This document shows, in pieces, positions 9,837-20,139 of a DNA stretch of 64,000 nucleotides. The DNA is taken from assembly GCA_977017575.1 (NCBI GenBank), contig CDRNVI010000009.1, forward strand, positions 682,001-746,000, given 5' to 3'. Under the pieces are notes generated by a model that saw only the letters and a program-made list of their open reading frames with translations, was not told the DNA's origin and did not search any database. How positions within the stretch are numbered: the first letter of the stretch is position 1; each line of letters opens with the position of its first letter. The DNA is from Paramoeba atlantica. Lineage: Eukaryota > Discosea. The translations under genes and the position numbers were made by a program.

Positions 9837-9907
9837 GCGGCGACGACGACTTCTTCGCGTGGGAAGCTGTAAGGGAACCTAAGGAGCATGTTCCGATGGC
9901 TATGTAA

Positions 9908-10097
9908 CCCAGGCTAAAGTGGACGATGGAGATACTAAAGGCACCTTTGTAAAACCACCTCAAAACTGGAATGGTATCGCCCGGTTTGTAGAGCAATCTG
10001 ATGTGACAAAAGGGTCTCTAACGGGGGATACCATTCCAGTTTTGAGGTGGTTTTCCAAAGGTGACTTTCGTATCTCCCTCGTCCACTTCAGCCTGGG
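9908..10097. repeat. long inverted repeat, MITE-like
   Basis: Two 76-base arms (9908-9983 and 10022-10097) are complementary at 70 of 76 positions by hand count and enclose a 38-base centre. Similarity continues weakly outward (ATGTTCC with adjoining bases on both sides). There is no coding potential beyond short chance frames. It is probably a small fold-back transposable element. Confidence 0.82.
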
Positions 10098-10323
10098 TTT
10101 ATTAATGAGAGGGCGATGTTCCTTCGCAATTTGCAGCTAGTGGTGAGATAACCAGCTTGGTGAGAGATCATTTCGCATTTTACCTTGGCAAAGCTGTGTT
10201 TACAAGAGAATTTTTTCTCGGAAAGTCAAAATTTGAGTCTTTCGATTCCTAGGGGGGTACGGCGGGTATGCAAAATGTGGAGGTATCTTGAACGATTAAA
10301 ATTACATGAACGATTGAAAATAC

Positions 10324-11103
10324 ATGCCACCCCGTCATTTATTAATTTTTCCTCATTTTTTAAGCAACATTTTGTGCACTTTCGTATTCACGTATTTCGC
10401 TCCAATTGTGATGTTACCCTTGCTCCAGCTTGCTGATGACGCGGAGAAATCAACGGGTTGTGAGAAAAAACAAATGAGCACAACAGATCAGCCTGTATGT
10501 CATTCTCTACCTGCGAAAATCAGCTCTATTTTGTTGCCTCCTGAGCATGAGTTATCACGTTTGTTCAAAGATGCAGAAAACCTACACGTTTCATGGACAA
10601 CAAATACTTCCCTGGAACATTGGCATGGTATTGACTGCGACACAGAGCGTAACATAAAAAGAATACACTGGCCTGGTTTAGGTTTGCGTGGGGTACTGCA
10701 CTGGGAACACTTACCCACTCATCTTTGGTACTTCAACATTGCGGATAACAACCTTTTTGGGGAAGTGCCGTTTGATTGCTTACCTGCTACTCTAGAATCG
10801 CTCTATCTCTACATGAACCAGTTTTACGGTAGTAGCTTGAAGTTGTCAAGTTTGCCACAGGATCTTGAGGAACTTTCGTTGGCTGCCAATTGTTTCGAAG
10901 GCCTTGTTGATTTCGATTTGCTTCCAATATCGTTACGCTTGCTACATTTACAGCACAACCCAAAACTTGAAGGCACGTTTGATGCAGTTGAATGGCGTGA
11001 TTTGATCTACGATTTTAGAGCGACGAAAATATCGTCCAGTAACGGTATATTGCGACGTAGATCGCCCGAATTTGATCATATCGATGCCTTTTATGAGGAC
11101 TAA
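10324..11103 (+). CDS. leucine-rich-repeat protein with N-terminal hydrophobic segment
   Basis: A 259-residue member of the same LRR family. The N-terminus is strongly hydrophobic (ILCTFVFTYFAPIVMLPLL) and fits a signal peptide or signal anchor, so the protein is probably exported. The cap contains LPPEHELSRLF and LEHWHGIDCD. About five LRR units follow, with LPATLESLYLYMNQFYG typical. After the repeats there is a short charged tail. Part of the upstream 1.4 kb is repeat DNA, so the gene sits alone between repeats and the SNARE gene. Ligand and location are not known. Confidence 0.85.
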   Translation: MPPRHLLIFPHFLSNILCTFVFTYFAPIVMLPLLQLADDAEKSTGCEKKQMSTTDQPVCHSLPAKISSILLPPEHELSRLFKDAENLHVSWTTNTSLEHWHGIDCDTERNIKRIHWPGLGLRGVLHWEHLPTHLWYFNIADNNLFGEVPFDCLPATLESLYLYMNQFYGSSLKLSSLPQDLEELSLAANCFEGLVDFDLLPISLRLLHLQHNPKLEGTFDAVEWRDLIYDFRATKISSSNGILRRRSPEFDHIDAFYED

Positions 11104-11663
11104 ACGACCTACATATTTACGAAAGACAGGATTTCTGAGAAGGGGTGTCGGGGGGAACATAAGTTGAGTCAACATTGTGTTAATTTTTGAGGTTAACAAG
11201 TAAGGGGGATTATACTCTTTTGCCATGAATCCTTTTCCGAGTACTATAGTGATAGGCTTTGGCAAAACAAAGGGCTGATGGACACTTTCAGAAAGAATAA
11301 ATAAATTGTTGATTCTTAGAGATTTAGATTTTTGAAGAAGATTGGGCAAGCAAACCGCGAACACGTCCTGGTGACCATCGGGTTTCCCATCCAACCTGGA
11401 AACGCCCAGATGCCCCGCACAGCCTCGTGCGCGGCAGATTGGGATGAGAGGGGAGAACTCACTCGTAGGATTAATTTACAGTCATGATTATTTATGAATT
11501 GAATGTCTTATTTATGAAAGTTTATAAATTATTCCTAGAAATGTTTTTATGGTTCGGTTAGTTTTGTTCTTGCAACTAGTAGTAGTATACATGTAATTCT
11601 TCACAGCGAAATAGATCCTTTTTCCATTCTTTAACATGCTGTCTGATACGCTCTCAATATAAT
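11104..11663. other. intergenic spacer
   Basis: About 560 bases. A minus-strand frame overlaps the end of the LRR gene and is judged spurious. A GC-rich patch at 11390-11440 stands out from the AT-rich surroundings. No gene was recognised. Confidence 0.45.
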
Positions 11664-12800
11664 ATGGCGATCAAGGACCATTTTCCCGATTTTGTTGCCC
11701 GTCGCTCACGGTATCACAAAATTTCGCACAGTAGTGAGAATTTAAGTGATGTTGAAGCACAAAGCGGGGAATTTGAAACAAAGTCAAAAGATAGAAATAC
11801 ATTGAGTTCTTCACCTTCGAGGTCACTAATCACCATTGACGAGGTTAGCACTCCTTGTGATGCATCCTGGAAAATCGAATCCTTTTATAGAGCACAGCTC
11901 AGCGGTTTGCTTCCAAGCGTACCACAGTTTTGCATTGAGCTTATCGTTGCTTTGCGTATAGGGGTTGAAGAAGTAAGCGAAAAGTTAGACAGCTTACTCC
12001 AGTTACAAAGGGCACACTTAACTATCCATTTTCGTTCACCAGCAGAACGCGATCAAGAAGAAAGGAACATTGAACATTTTACAGAGACTATTTCAGACTC
12101 TTTCAAAGCACTCGAAAGGAAACTGCATAAACTTGAGCGTGAAATCGAAAAAAATAAAAGCCTCATTCTTTTCGGAACGCAACACACGCTCGTTTCCAAT
12201 ATAAGAAAAGCAATCGTCATAAAAGCTGGAAAAATATCACGACTGTTTCGCGAGCACCAAGCGGAGTATCTATCAGACCTTCGTTCTCACAAAGCAAAGG
12301 TAGCGAAGTTTCGCCAGGGAGTTCTAGGGGAAAGACCTGTAAGCTTTGCTGTGAACGTAGACAACTGCGACGCAAAGGAGCGCGCGACGCTTGATACTAA
12401 GGAAGACTCCTTTGAAAATGATTTTGAAAAGTTGGATCGCTTAGAGCAGCTCGACCGTTATGAGGCCGAGGGGATGTCTACAGAGGAAGCACAGGCAATG
12501 CTTCTGCAGCAACAAGAGCTTCAGAGGAATGACACAGAACTGCTACGGATACGAAAGTCAATACGATCTGTGCACGATCTGTTCTCTACTGTCAATTCTT
12601 TTGTAACGGAGCAGGGAACTTTGCTGGACCGGATCGACTGTAACCTTACGATGACTCGGGATCATGTGACTTCTGGAGTTCAAGAGCTAATCAAAACAAG
12701 AAAGTACCAGAGACAGACAAAGTACAAGCTCATCTTTTTGCTTATATTTGTTTTGATTCTTAGTGCCGTAGTATTAATAGGGGTTCGCGTTGCAAAGTAG
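11664..12800 (+). CDS. TLG2: Qa-SNARE of the syntaxin-16/Tlg2 type
   Basis: A 378-residue tail-anchored SNARE for fusion of endosome-derived vesicles with the trans-Golgi. The N-terminal half is helical and contains the Habc-like segment with LLQLQRAHLTIHFR, typical of the syntaxin 16 group. The SNARE motif spans about residues 285-345, with FVTEQGTLLDRID carrying the central glutamine of the zero layer. A single membrane anchor (KLIFLLIFVLILSAVVLIGV) closes the protein. A Glu/Gln-rich stretch (MLLQQQELQ) just before the SNARE motif also fits Tlg2 proteins. The group assignment is by pattern, but SNARE identity is firm. Confidence 0.88.
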   Translation: MAIKDHFPDFVARRSRYHKISHSSENLSDVEAQSGEFETKSKDRNTLSSSPSRSLITIDEVSTPCDASWKIESFYRAQLSGLLPSVPQFCIELIVALRIGVEEVSEKLDSLLQLQRAHLTIHFRSPAERDQEERNIEHFTETISDSFKALERKLHKLEREIEKNKSLILFGTQHTLVSNIRKAIVIKAGKISRLFREHQAEYLSDLRSHKAKVAKFRQGVLGERPVSFAVNVDNCDAKERATLDTKEDSFENDFEKLDRLEQLDRYEAEGMSTEEAQAMLLQQQELQRNDTELLRIRKSIRSVHDLFSTVNSFVTEQGTLLDRIDCNLTMTRDHVTSGVQELIKTRKYQRQTKYKLIFLLIFVLILSAVVLIGVRVAK

Positions 12801-13022
12801 AATACAAAGATAAGATGACTTGCACACACTTCACCTCGGCATTTATTCCATCTCAAGGAAGTTTCGCAACATTTCGGAACCAAGCTCGTTATTAAGGTGT
12901 GTCAGATTTACCTCACACTTACCTTTCTTCCTCTCTTTTATCCTTTTTTCCGGATATCCAATTCTCGCATTATTCCTCTCTCCAACCTCTACCACTTTCC
13001 TCCACCCTCACCCCCTCCCCCC

Positions 13023-13628
13023 ATGGACACCCCCATCCACAAATACTACGTCGGCACGCAAACCACCCGGGACCAAGCCCACCGGTTCATGGACCGCGCC
13101 CTACGGGACTACGCCCCCACGCTCCTCACCATTGTCGACGAGTTTGCAAAGCCCGCGACGGGAACCGGAGATAAGCACTTCGACTCAAAAACTGAAATGT
13201 CTCCCTCCCCCCCCAGACTGCCGTATCTTCCTCTGGTCGTGGCCGTGACCCCCCCGGGGGTTGTGCGGGATGTGCTCAACACGTTATGGGGGGTGCAGTC
13301 CCCTCCCGGGGATGGGGCCATGGCCCCGGGGCGTGCCGAACTGAACCCCGAGGCCCTGGAGGGGCTGCTGCGGCGCCACCCCGAGCGCGGCTCGGAGGTC
13401 CGGGAACTGTGTGTCCTGTTAGCGAAGTTTGCCGCGTCCGGGGTGCGGGTGTTCTTTGTGTGGACCACCGACGGGGCGCTGCTTCCGGTGGTGGGGGGGA
13501 GCGGGGGGGAGGGGGGGGAGGAGGGGGAGGGGTGGGAAAAGCTCAGCGCGCGGGATGTTTCGCGGTTGACGGGGATTATGAATCGGGTGCTGGCGGCGGA
13601 GGGGAGGCGGATAACGCCGAAATCGTAG
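13023..13628 (+). CDS. hypothetical protein, 201 aa, GC-rich gene
   Basis: The open frame begins at 12897, but the ATG at 13023 directly after a long C/T tract is the likely start. The product is not recognised. It has a predicted alpha/beta character (YLPLVVAVTPPGVVRDVL, GVRVFFVWTTDGALLPVV) with a Gly/Glu-rich loop near the end, and no signal or membrane segment. Base composition is extreme and switches from C-rich at the start to G-rich at the end. Large antisense frames here result from that composition. Conserved alternation of hydrophobic strands suggests it is a real protein. Confidence 0.6.
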   Translation: MDTPIHKYYVGTQTTRDQAHRFMDRALRDYAPTLLTIVDEFAKPATGTGDKHFDSKTEMSPSPPRLPYLPLVVAVTPPGVVRDVLNTLWGVQSPPGDGAMAPGRAELNPEALEGLLRRHPERGSEVRELCVLLAKFAASGVRVFFVWTTDGALLPVVGGSGGEGGEEGEGWEKLSARDVSRLTGIMNRVLAAEGRRITPKS

Positions 13629-13769
13629 GAAGGGCGGGGAGGTTGTATTTTTTGAGGGGCGTTCATCGTGGTGGGGATGGCAAAGAATGTGAACGGAAGT
13701 AAACATTTACGTGAGTTTAAGGCATGTATATTCACCATTTAGACGTTAGATCTAATTTATAAAAACAGT

Positions 13770-14735
13770 ATGACACGACAAAAACGGAAAGCTGGAGGTG
13801 CGCAGCCTCCGACAAAGCCTCCAATATATGAGAACGTTCTCTTGCAACAGGACATCGATACAAGCTCCGTGAAGATGTTGTGCCAACGATTAAGCAGTAG
13901 TGATGTTAGACTACGGGATCGAGCCCTTGAGAGAGTTCCTGCGATGTTGAGTGCAAGAGTAAGACAGGCGGTAGACGACACACGTGCGGAGGTGTGGGAC
14001 ATGCTGGAGGAGGACATGAAGTACCTGTGGAAGGGTTTATTCTTTTATTACTACCACACGGATGGCTGGAAAGCCCAGGATGCTGCCGCTGACACGATCA
14101 CCCGGTGGACGTCTGAAGTGTTCTCTAAGGAAACTACTTTGAAGTCGTGCGTGTTGTGGGCAAAGGTAGGCTGGGTTGCACTTACGCGCGAGTGGCCTCA
14201 CATCGATAAGTGGAGATTGAACAAGTACATGTACTTTGTGCGACGATATGTTTTCCATCTTTTGCGAACTATCCCAATCGACGAGTTCAGCACCCTCGTT
14301 CGAAGTTTATTCGCTCATGACGATGTACAGGACCTTTGTATGCATGTCGTTGACGTGCTTCTTGACGAGTGTTTGCGAGCCCCTAGACTTTCCAATGGCG
14401 TGCTTGACGAAGTGTTGGAGACTGTCGTCCTACGGACATTGACAAGACATCCGAATCGAGCACTGCTCAATCGCATTGAGGTCTGGGTTCTGAAGCCATT
14501 AAAACGATTATGCTTCGAAATAGAATCCCCAGAAACAGACCCAAAAACTGCGTCAAAAAATCTGTCAGTGCCCCAACAGGAGCAAACTACGTCTCGTAGT
14601 CATCTCATTAAGACAGTACGCACTCTGGTTAAGAAAATGAAACATTCTATTATTGATCCTGACACATTAGATGCAAATCGATCTAATTTAATTCGCCTAC
14701 ATAAAGATCTCTCCTTAAAAGTCCTGGACGAGTGA
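13770..14735 (+). CDS. RRP1: RRP1/NOP52 ribosome-biogenesis protein
   Basis: A 321-residue nucleolar protein of the NOP52/RRP1 family, needed for processing of 27S pre-rRNA and 60S subunit assembly. The family signature covers the first 160 residues: RLSSSDVRLRDRALERV, then YLWKGLFFYYYHTDGWKAQD, and TREWPHIDKWRLNKYMYFVRR. The C-terminal part is helical and basic. The start codon follows directly after AAACAGT, a possible splice acceptor. Composition here returns to the window average after the GC-rich neighbour. Confidence 0.88.
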   Translation: MTRQKRKAGGAQPPTKPPIYENVLLQQDIDTSSVKMLCQRLSSSDVRLRDRALERVPAMLSARVRQAVDDTRAEVWDMLEEDMKYLWKGLFFYYYHTDGWKAQDAAADTITRWTSEVFSKETTLKSCVLWAKVGWVALTREWPHIDKWRLNKYMYFVRRYVFHLLRTIPIDEFSTLVRSLFAHDDVQDLCMHVVDVLLDECLRAPRLSNGVLDEVLETVVLRTLTRHPNRALLNRIEVWVLKPLKRLCFEIESPETDPKTASKNLSVPQQEQTTSRSHLIKTVRTLVKKMKHSIIDPDTLDANRSNLIRLHKDLSLKVLDE

Positions 14736-15223
14736 AGCTAAGAGATTTCATGACATTTTTGGGGCGAAGTACGAAAACGTAGTGTGAGCTGTGCGTGCTT
14801 TGCTGTGGCCTATGAAATGACGCAAAACTTGTTCATGCGAAATCATTTTAAAGGTCCGGACGTGTATCTGAACACTTCCCCCATAAGTCAATGGCCTGTA
14901 TTCCATGGTTTGACACGAAAAGCTGAACGCTATCGGATAAACTGATTTCTGTTATGAATAGTACAATACATTAAATGGAAAAACAAAAGAATGTCATTTG
15001 CTCTTGCAAGTAAGAAAACTTAGCTTCTTTTCTGAAGTAGGACTACATTGGATGTTGTCTTTTTGAAAGATTAGAAAAGTTTTTTTCTCAATAGTCCCCA
15101 TGGCCTGGTCACAGGCTAATTTGCATGATGTTTCGAGTTTACCAATTTTTGCATGGTGTATCAAGTTAGCATGTCTGAGCTGACACCCTTGCTCAGGAAT
15201 TCAGCGACATTGCAGTGAAGTTG
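14736..15223. other. intergenic spacer
   Basis: About 490 bases. One 42-codon ATG frame (14817-14945) could encode a small protein but has no recognisable motif. Otherwise AT-rich with no repeat seen. Confidence 0.4.
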
Positions 15224-17071
15224 ATGAACGCTGGTAGACCTTTTCGTGTTCTATGCATCGACGGAGGTGGAGTAAGGGGTTTGGTTCCAGCTGTGATTCT
15301 TCTTCATATGGAAAGGTACGCAGGCCGACCGATCTACGAAATGTTTGATCTTGTTGCAGGAACCAGCACTGGCGCACTTTTGGCGAGTATGGTGGTCTCT
15401 CGGCACCGGGACACTCCTGGTCACGTGCGTGATTTATGGAAGGCTGAAAATATGGTGAAGTTTTATTGCAATATGGCTCCCCAAATATTTCCTACTTATG
15501 AGTCGGATTCTGAGCCTCTTCAATCCAGCGTTTCTTCGTGTGAAAGTTGTGCAACAGATAAAGAGAGGACTCAGTACGAAAGAAATCAGAGCAATAATCA
15601 TACGAAAAATAGAACAAAAAACTTCAATGTTCTCAGAAGGCCCTTAAAAGTAACGTCAGGAAACAGAAATTCTCGTGTACGTATTGTGCGTCGCCTTTCG
15701 GACAGGAAAGTGTTACATATCCGTTCACCTCCAATGCGGTTCAATTCTGGATCACTCGTAATATCTGAGCTGAGAAGACGAAATAGAATAATTTTAAACA
15801 GATACTCTAGGAGGGACAAGAACAATCCACCATGGTCTACACTGTTCGAGCCATTTCTTTCCATGTTCCAATCGCGCCTTCCCAAACAGCCCAACATGTC
15901 GCACCCACAATATAAGAATATTCCTAATACACGAGTGAAGAAAAAGGAAACGTTTGATTCCCCCCCCTTCTCCGTGGAAGAACCCATTACTTTGCACACC
16001 ACTGCATGTGAGGAAACCAAGCTCGCGGATCGTATTCTGTACACCGAGGCGGATGTCTGGGTACGACGGTTTACAAATCTCAATGCCTCCTCGCTTCACT
16101 CCGTAAAAGAATCACTCAAGAGCACCACGGCCGTGGCGCCCAGTGCCGTCGCCCAGTCCGTTACTCGGCTGGTCGACAAAGTCCGATCTCGAAGCACTCG
16201 ACTTATCCGCCCAGCGTACTGTTCCCGACGTCTCGAGGAGTTGCTTTTGGAATTTTGCGGAGACGACACTTTGCTGGACTTAAGAAAGCCTTTATTGGTT
16301 CCCGCGTATAATATCACAAAGCATCGTCCAGCGTTATTCTCAACAGGACGCTGCCTGAGTCGTGAAATCGCAAATGGGATGTACCACTCAAAGCGAAAAA
16401 CAGGCCATAAGGTATCGAAAGATCTGAACGGCAGAGAGAAAACAAATAGGGAGGAAATAAGCGAAGGAACCGACAAAGAAATGGATCACATCTCAGTTAA
16501 TTATTACCTTCGCGACGTTCTGCGCGCGACGTGCGCTGCACCCACTTTTTTTGCACCTCATAATATTAACGGAGACGCGTACGTTGACGGGTGTGTGTAT
16601 GCGAACAACCCGGCACTGCTAGCTTTACTTGAAGCCCAGCAACCGGGCAGAAGCATGGGGTCCTCCATGGTGGTCGTCTCCTTGGGGACAGGACGTCACG
16701 TACAACCGATATTACCGAAAGAAAGCGCCTCCTGGGGCGTCCTGCAGTGGGCTTCCCCTGCGGTTGATATCTTCGTAGACAGCAGTTCTGAAATGGTGCA
16801 TCGCCAGATGACGCAACTACTGGGGAACGTCCATCAACAAAAGCTAAGCGTTCAGAGCCAACATAGCCAAAAACGTGTTTGTTCAAGCAATTTTTGCGGC
16901 TCACAATATTTTCGGTTTCAACCCCCTCTGCCCCCGGAACGAGGACCTATTGATAATGCGGAAGGTGAAAACATGAGAGCGTTGAAGACCTGCGCTGAAA
17001 AGTATTTAAGTAGTAACAAGGAAGAGTTCGACAGAATGATGCAAACTCTACTTGCTTTAATGAAAACGTGA
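15224..17071 (+). CDS. patatin-like phospholipase with a long insertion
   Basis: A patatin-family lipid acyl hydrolase of 615 residues counted from the first ATG at 15224. The oxyanion loop CIDGGGVRGLVP and nucleophile motif GTSTG (Ser48) are intact. The catalytic Asp is D455 in YVDGCVYANNP, so the usual D-G-G/A reads D-G-C. About 400 residues separate the two, far more than in ordinary patatins, because a basic, low-conservation stretch of more than 200 residues has been inserted after about residue 90. Such enzymes hydrolyse acyl chains of membrane phospholipids. No signal peptide is seen. Activity is likely but not certain. Confidence 0.88.
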   Translation: MNAGRPFRVLCIDGGGVRGLVPAVILLHMERYAGRPIYEMFDLVAGTSTGALLASMVVSRHRDTPGHVRDLWKAENMVKFYCNMAPQIFPTYESDSEPLQSSVSSCESCATDKERTQYERNQSNNHTKNRTKNFNVLRRPLKVTSGNRNSRVRIVRRLSDRKVLHIRSPPMRFNSGSLVISELRRRNRIILNRYSRRDKNNPPWSTLFEPFLSMFQSRLPKQPNMSHPQYKNIPNTRVKKKETFDSPPFSVEEPITLHTTACEETKLADRILYTEADVWVRRFTNLNASSLHSVKESLKSTTAVAPSAVAQSVTRLVDKVRSRSTRLIRPAYCSRRLEELLLEFCGDDTLLDLRKPLLVPAYNITKHRPALFSTGRCLSREIANGMYHSKRKTGHKVSKDLNGREKTNREEISEGTDKEMDHISVNYYLRDVLRATCAAPTFFAPHNINGDAYVDGCVYANNPALLALLEAQQPGRSMGSSMVVVSLGTGRHVQPILPKESASWGVLQWASPAVDIFVDSSSEMVHRQMTQLLGNVHQQKLSVQSQHSQKRVCSSNFCGSQYFRFQPPLPPERGPIDNAEGENMRALKTCAEKYLSSNKEEFDRMMQTLLALMKT

Positions 17072-17240
17072 CATGTCTGCGAAAGGTCTTACCTAGAGGC
17101 ATACATGTACGTTTTCTGGTACGAATCATATCAATAATATTACTGGGGCCCAATATATTCACGAGAAATACTCTGTATCTTTGTGATTAGTGTATCTTAA
17201 TGCGAAAATAGGCAACCAATTATTCTAACAGTACTCTATC

Positions 17241-17879
17241 ATGGACGGACAAGTTCGCGCTGGTAAGGTTAGAGGAAGTGTGCTCCCCCAGGAAGTGAAA
17301 ATGTCACGCTTTGTGGGAAACATTTCTGGAGGAAGGTCGGTCATTTACGAGAGTTCGTATTTTAAAGATACTTGGACAACAGCAACGCCTGCGTGCAACT
17401 GGAGGCACGTACACTGCGACATGGAAGGGAATGTTAAAGAGCTGCACTGGGGCAATCTTCGGCTTTCTGGAAGCCTTTCGTGGAGTGATTTGCCATCTAC
17501 TGTCACAGTACTGGAGCTGAGTTTTAATTTCCCATACCCTACGCAACTCACGGGCCAGATCGACACCGCGAGTTTGCCGAACTCGTTGGAAAAGTTTATA
17601 GCTGCCACGTCTCGTTTTGTGGGTAGCATTGACTTTTCGCACCTTCCACCAAAATTAGGGTTCTTTGCCGTAGGAAGAAATCTCTTGTCTGGGCCTGTCG
17701 ATCTGACAGAGTTACCCCGAGGCATCGAATTGATAAGTCTGTGTCATAACAATTTCTCTGGAGTTGTGGATGTATCGCGCCTTCCCCCGAAATTAAAAAT
17801 GGTAGAGCTCTATGGAAATCAGTTACAGCTGCTACAAGAAACCGCACCTGAATGTGTCTATATGGAAGACCCCCTCTAA
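17241..17879 (+). CDS. leucine-rich-repeat protein, no signal peptide
   Basis: A 212-residue member of the LRR family. The start follows an acceptor-like CTAACAG. The cap is partly decayed (SVLPQEVKMSRFV, then CNWRHVHCDMEGNV), and there is no hydrophobic leader, unlike the copies at 8.1 and 10.3 kb. About five repeats follow, including FSHLPPKLGFFAVGRN and LPRGIELISLCHNNFSG. Lack of a leader may mean an intracellular form or an unrecognised upstream exon. It sits between the patatin and aminopeptidase genes. Confidence 0.8.
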   Translation: MDGQVRAGKVRGSVLPQEVKMSRFVGNISGGRSVIYESSYFKDTWTTATPACNWRHVHCDMEGNVKELHWGNLRLSGSLSWSDLPSTVTVLELSFNFPYPTQLTGQIDTASLPNSLEKFIAATSRFVGSIDFSHLPPKLGFFAVGRNLLSGPVDLTELPRGIELISLCHNNFSGVVDVSRLPPKLKMVELYGNQLQLLQETAPECVYMEDPL

Positions 17880-18111
17880 GGTAGACAAAGCAAAGACATG
17901 ACATGTTGAGAAAGTCTAAACTTTTAATAATTAAGACACACTCTCCATGGTTGCATAATCTACGTGCACATCATGTATCATGTATCTACATTTACATCTA
18001 TTTACAGGCGATGGCGCTAGAACCTATGGGGGATCCAAAAGTTTCGTAAAGTGTTCCGTACAATACAGATTTCGTTCAATTAATCTCGTTTTACAAAGTA
18101 AATATACAAGA

Positions 18112-20139
18112 ATGTGTTTATTTCATCGATTAGAGCGCTTACGGCGAGTACTTCGCGAGAGGAATCTATACGCGTACATCATCCCCACAAGCGACGCCCA
18201 TAATTCTGAGTACGTCGCTGCATGTGACGCGCGCAGAGAATACCTTACCGGATTCACAGGAAGTGCGGGAACCGCTGTAGTGACACCGTCCTCTGCCTTG
18301 TTGTGGACCGACGGGAGGTACTATGTGCAAGCTGAACAGGAACTAAGTAAACCCTGGGTTCTTATGAGACAAGGTTTGCCGAACACACCAAGTATCGTTG
18401 ATTATCTCCACAAAGATATCACAAAAAGAAATTCACCTTCATCCTTTGTTGAGAAACGTATTGGTGCGGACCCCAGGTTGTTTACAACCAAGGCATGGGA
18501 AGAATATAAAAAGAAGCAGATCCAGCTTGTTCCGGTGACTGACAATTTGGTTGACGTAGTTAGGAAATCTGAAGATTCTGTGATTTTTGAAAACTCACTG
18601 GATGTCCGGAACCAAATTCATATACTTTCTGATGTATTCACAGGTAAATCTATGCAAGCAAAGCTGAAATATATGCATGCAGAGATGCTAAAATTAGAGG
18701 TTGACTATTTCGTGCTAAGTGCATTAGACGATATCGCGTGGATCACCAACCTACGCGGCAACGATATTCCGTATAACCCTGTGTTCTTTTCCTATGCGGT
18801 AATAAGAATATATCGTGACAAGCCCGGCGGAGAGCTCCACCTGTTTCTAGACAAAGCAAAACTTTCTCCCGACATACAAGCATCTTTACAAGGGTCTGGA
18901 AACGACCAAGAGGCCTTTGAGATTCACATTCATGCGTACGATCATATTGCAAATTGGCTAGAATCTGAACTCCGGGATCTCACTGGAGAGAGTTGTAAGG
19001 TTCGCGTAGCGTATGACCCTCTGCAAACTAGTTACTTCCTGAGTCATATAATTGACAATTTTTCGAGGGCAGTGGATACACTTGAAGTGCCTTCTATAGC
19101 CATGATGGCCAAAAGTGTAAAGAATGAATCAGAAGTTGAAGGGTTTCGTGCTAGTCACATAGAGGACGGAGTAGCTGTGACGCGTTACCTTTACTGGCTG
19201 GAAAAACGTTTTATTCCTGAAAACATGACAAAAGAGATAAGTCCTCTCACCGAGTTTGCAGGGGCGGAACAACTACGCCACTTTCGGAGTTTGGGAATAC
19301 ACTATTTGGGACTGTCTTTCCCCACAATCTCTGCGGCAGGAGAAAACTCGGCTGTGATTCACTACTCCCCACCGGAAGTCATGACTGTGACACAATCTTT
19401 GAGAAGTGGTGATAAGGTTCCCGAGAACCCACCTATCGCTTGCATCACCAATCAAGCTATTTACCTTGTTGACAGTGGGGGACAGTACTTGAATGGAACA
19501 ACCGATGTAACACGTACGGTCCACTTGGGGAACCCAACGGAACAGGAAAAAGAGGCCTACACGTTGGTCTTGAAAGGTAATATTGCCTTACAGTTAGCTA
19601 TATTTCCATCCGAGACAACGTCAGGTCATGCCTTAGATGTCCTGGCGCGCCAATTTCTTTGGAGGCAGGGATATAACTATGCCCACGGCACCGGCCACGG
19701 CGTCGGGCATTATCTCAACGTCCATGAAGGGCCCATGAGTATCGCCGCAAAACCTGGGGCGCGTCCCAATGTGGTTATGCGAGCGGGTAATGTGCTCTCC
19801 AATGAACCTGGGTGCTACCTTCCAGGACAGTTTGGCATTAGAATCGAAAATTTAATGGCCGTAGTGGCGAGGGACACGAAGTATGGCCATAGCAGTTGCG
19901 AAACTGCTACGACATCCTCCGACAGAGTAAAGAGAGATGCCTACCTTGGGTTTGAAGTGCTTACAATGGTGCCCCTATGCCGATGCCTGATTGCAACTCA
20001 GATGCTGACTGAGGAGGAAAGAACGTGGGTGGATAGCTACCACGAAACGGTATTACAGAAGATTGGAGAGAAACTGCAGGAGAAAAAATTGAATGATGAA
20101 CTACAATGGCTGAAGGACGCGTGCCTACCTTTGACTTAG
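18112..20139 (+). CDS. Xaa-Pro aminopeptidase (aminopeptidase P, M24B family)
   Basis: A 675-residue metallopeptidase that removes an N-terminal residue preceding proline. The frame opens at 17980, but the ATG at 18112 fits the family start (HRLERLRRVLRERNLYAYII). The N-terminal creatinase-like domain has the typical SEYVAACDARREYLTGFTGS and WTDGRYYVQAEQEL. The dimetal ligands are D454, D465, H529, E565 and E579, spaced almost as in human XPNPEP1. A short insertion follows the last ligand (about 15 residues after ENLMAVVARDT). A CTATTTACAG acceptor lies at about 18007. It is probably cytosolic. Confidence 0.95.
   Translation: MCLFHRLERLRRVLRERNLYAYIIPTSDAHNSEYVAACDARREYLTGFTGSAGTAVVTPSSALLWTDGRYYVQAEQELSKPWVLMRQGLPNTPSIVDYLHKDITKRNSPSSFVEKRIGADPRLFTTKAWEEYKKKQIQLVPVTDNLVDVVRKSEDSVIFENSLDVRNQIHILSDVFTGKSMQAKLKYMHAEMLKLEVDYFVLSALDDIAWITNLRGNDIPYNPVFFSYAVIRIYRDKPGGELHLFLDKAKLSPDIQASLQGSGNDQEAFEIHIHAYDHIANWLESELRDLTGESCKVRVAYDPLQTSYFLSHIIDNFSRAVDTLEVPSIAMMAKSVKNESEVEGFRASHIEDGVAVTRYLYWLEKRFIPENMTKEISPLTEFAGAEQLRHFRSLGIHYLGLSFPTISAAGENSAVIHYSPPEVMTVTQSLRSGDKVPENPPIACITNQAIYLVDSGGQYLNGTTDVTRTVHLGNPTEQEKEAYTLVLKGNIALQLAIFPSETTSGHALDVLARQFLWRQGYNYAHGTGHGVGHYLNVHEGPMSIAAKPGARPNVVMRAGNVLSNEPGCYLPGQFGIRIENLMAVVARDTKYGHSSCETATTSSDRVKRDAYLGFEVLTMVPLCRCLIATQMLTEEERTWVDSYHETVLQKIGEKLQEKKLNDELQWLKDACLPLT

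Noticed and set aside
13109-13738. 209-codon minus-strand ORF
   Set aside because: It lies antisense to the GC-rich gene at 13023 and consists of Pro/Ser/Thr runs caused by composition.
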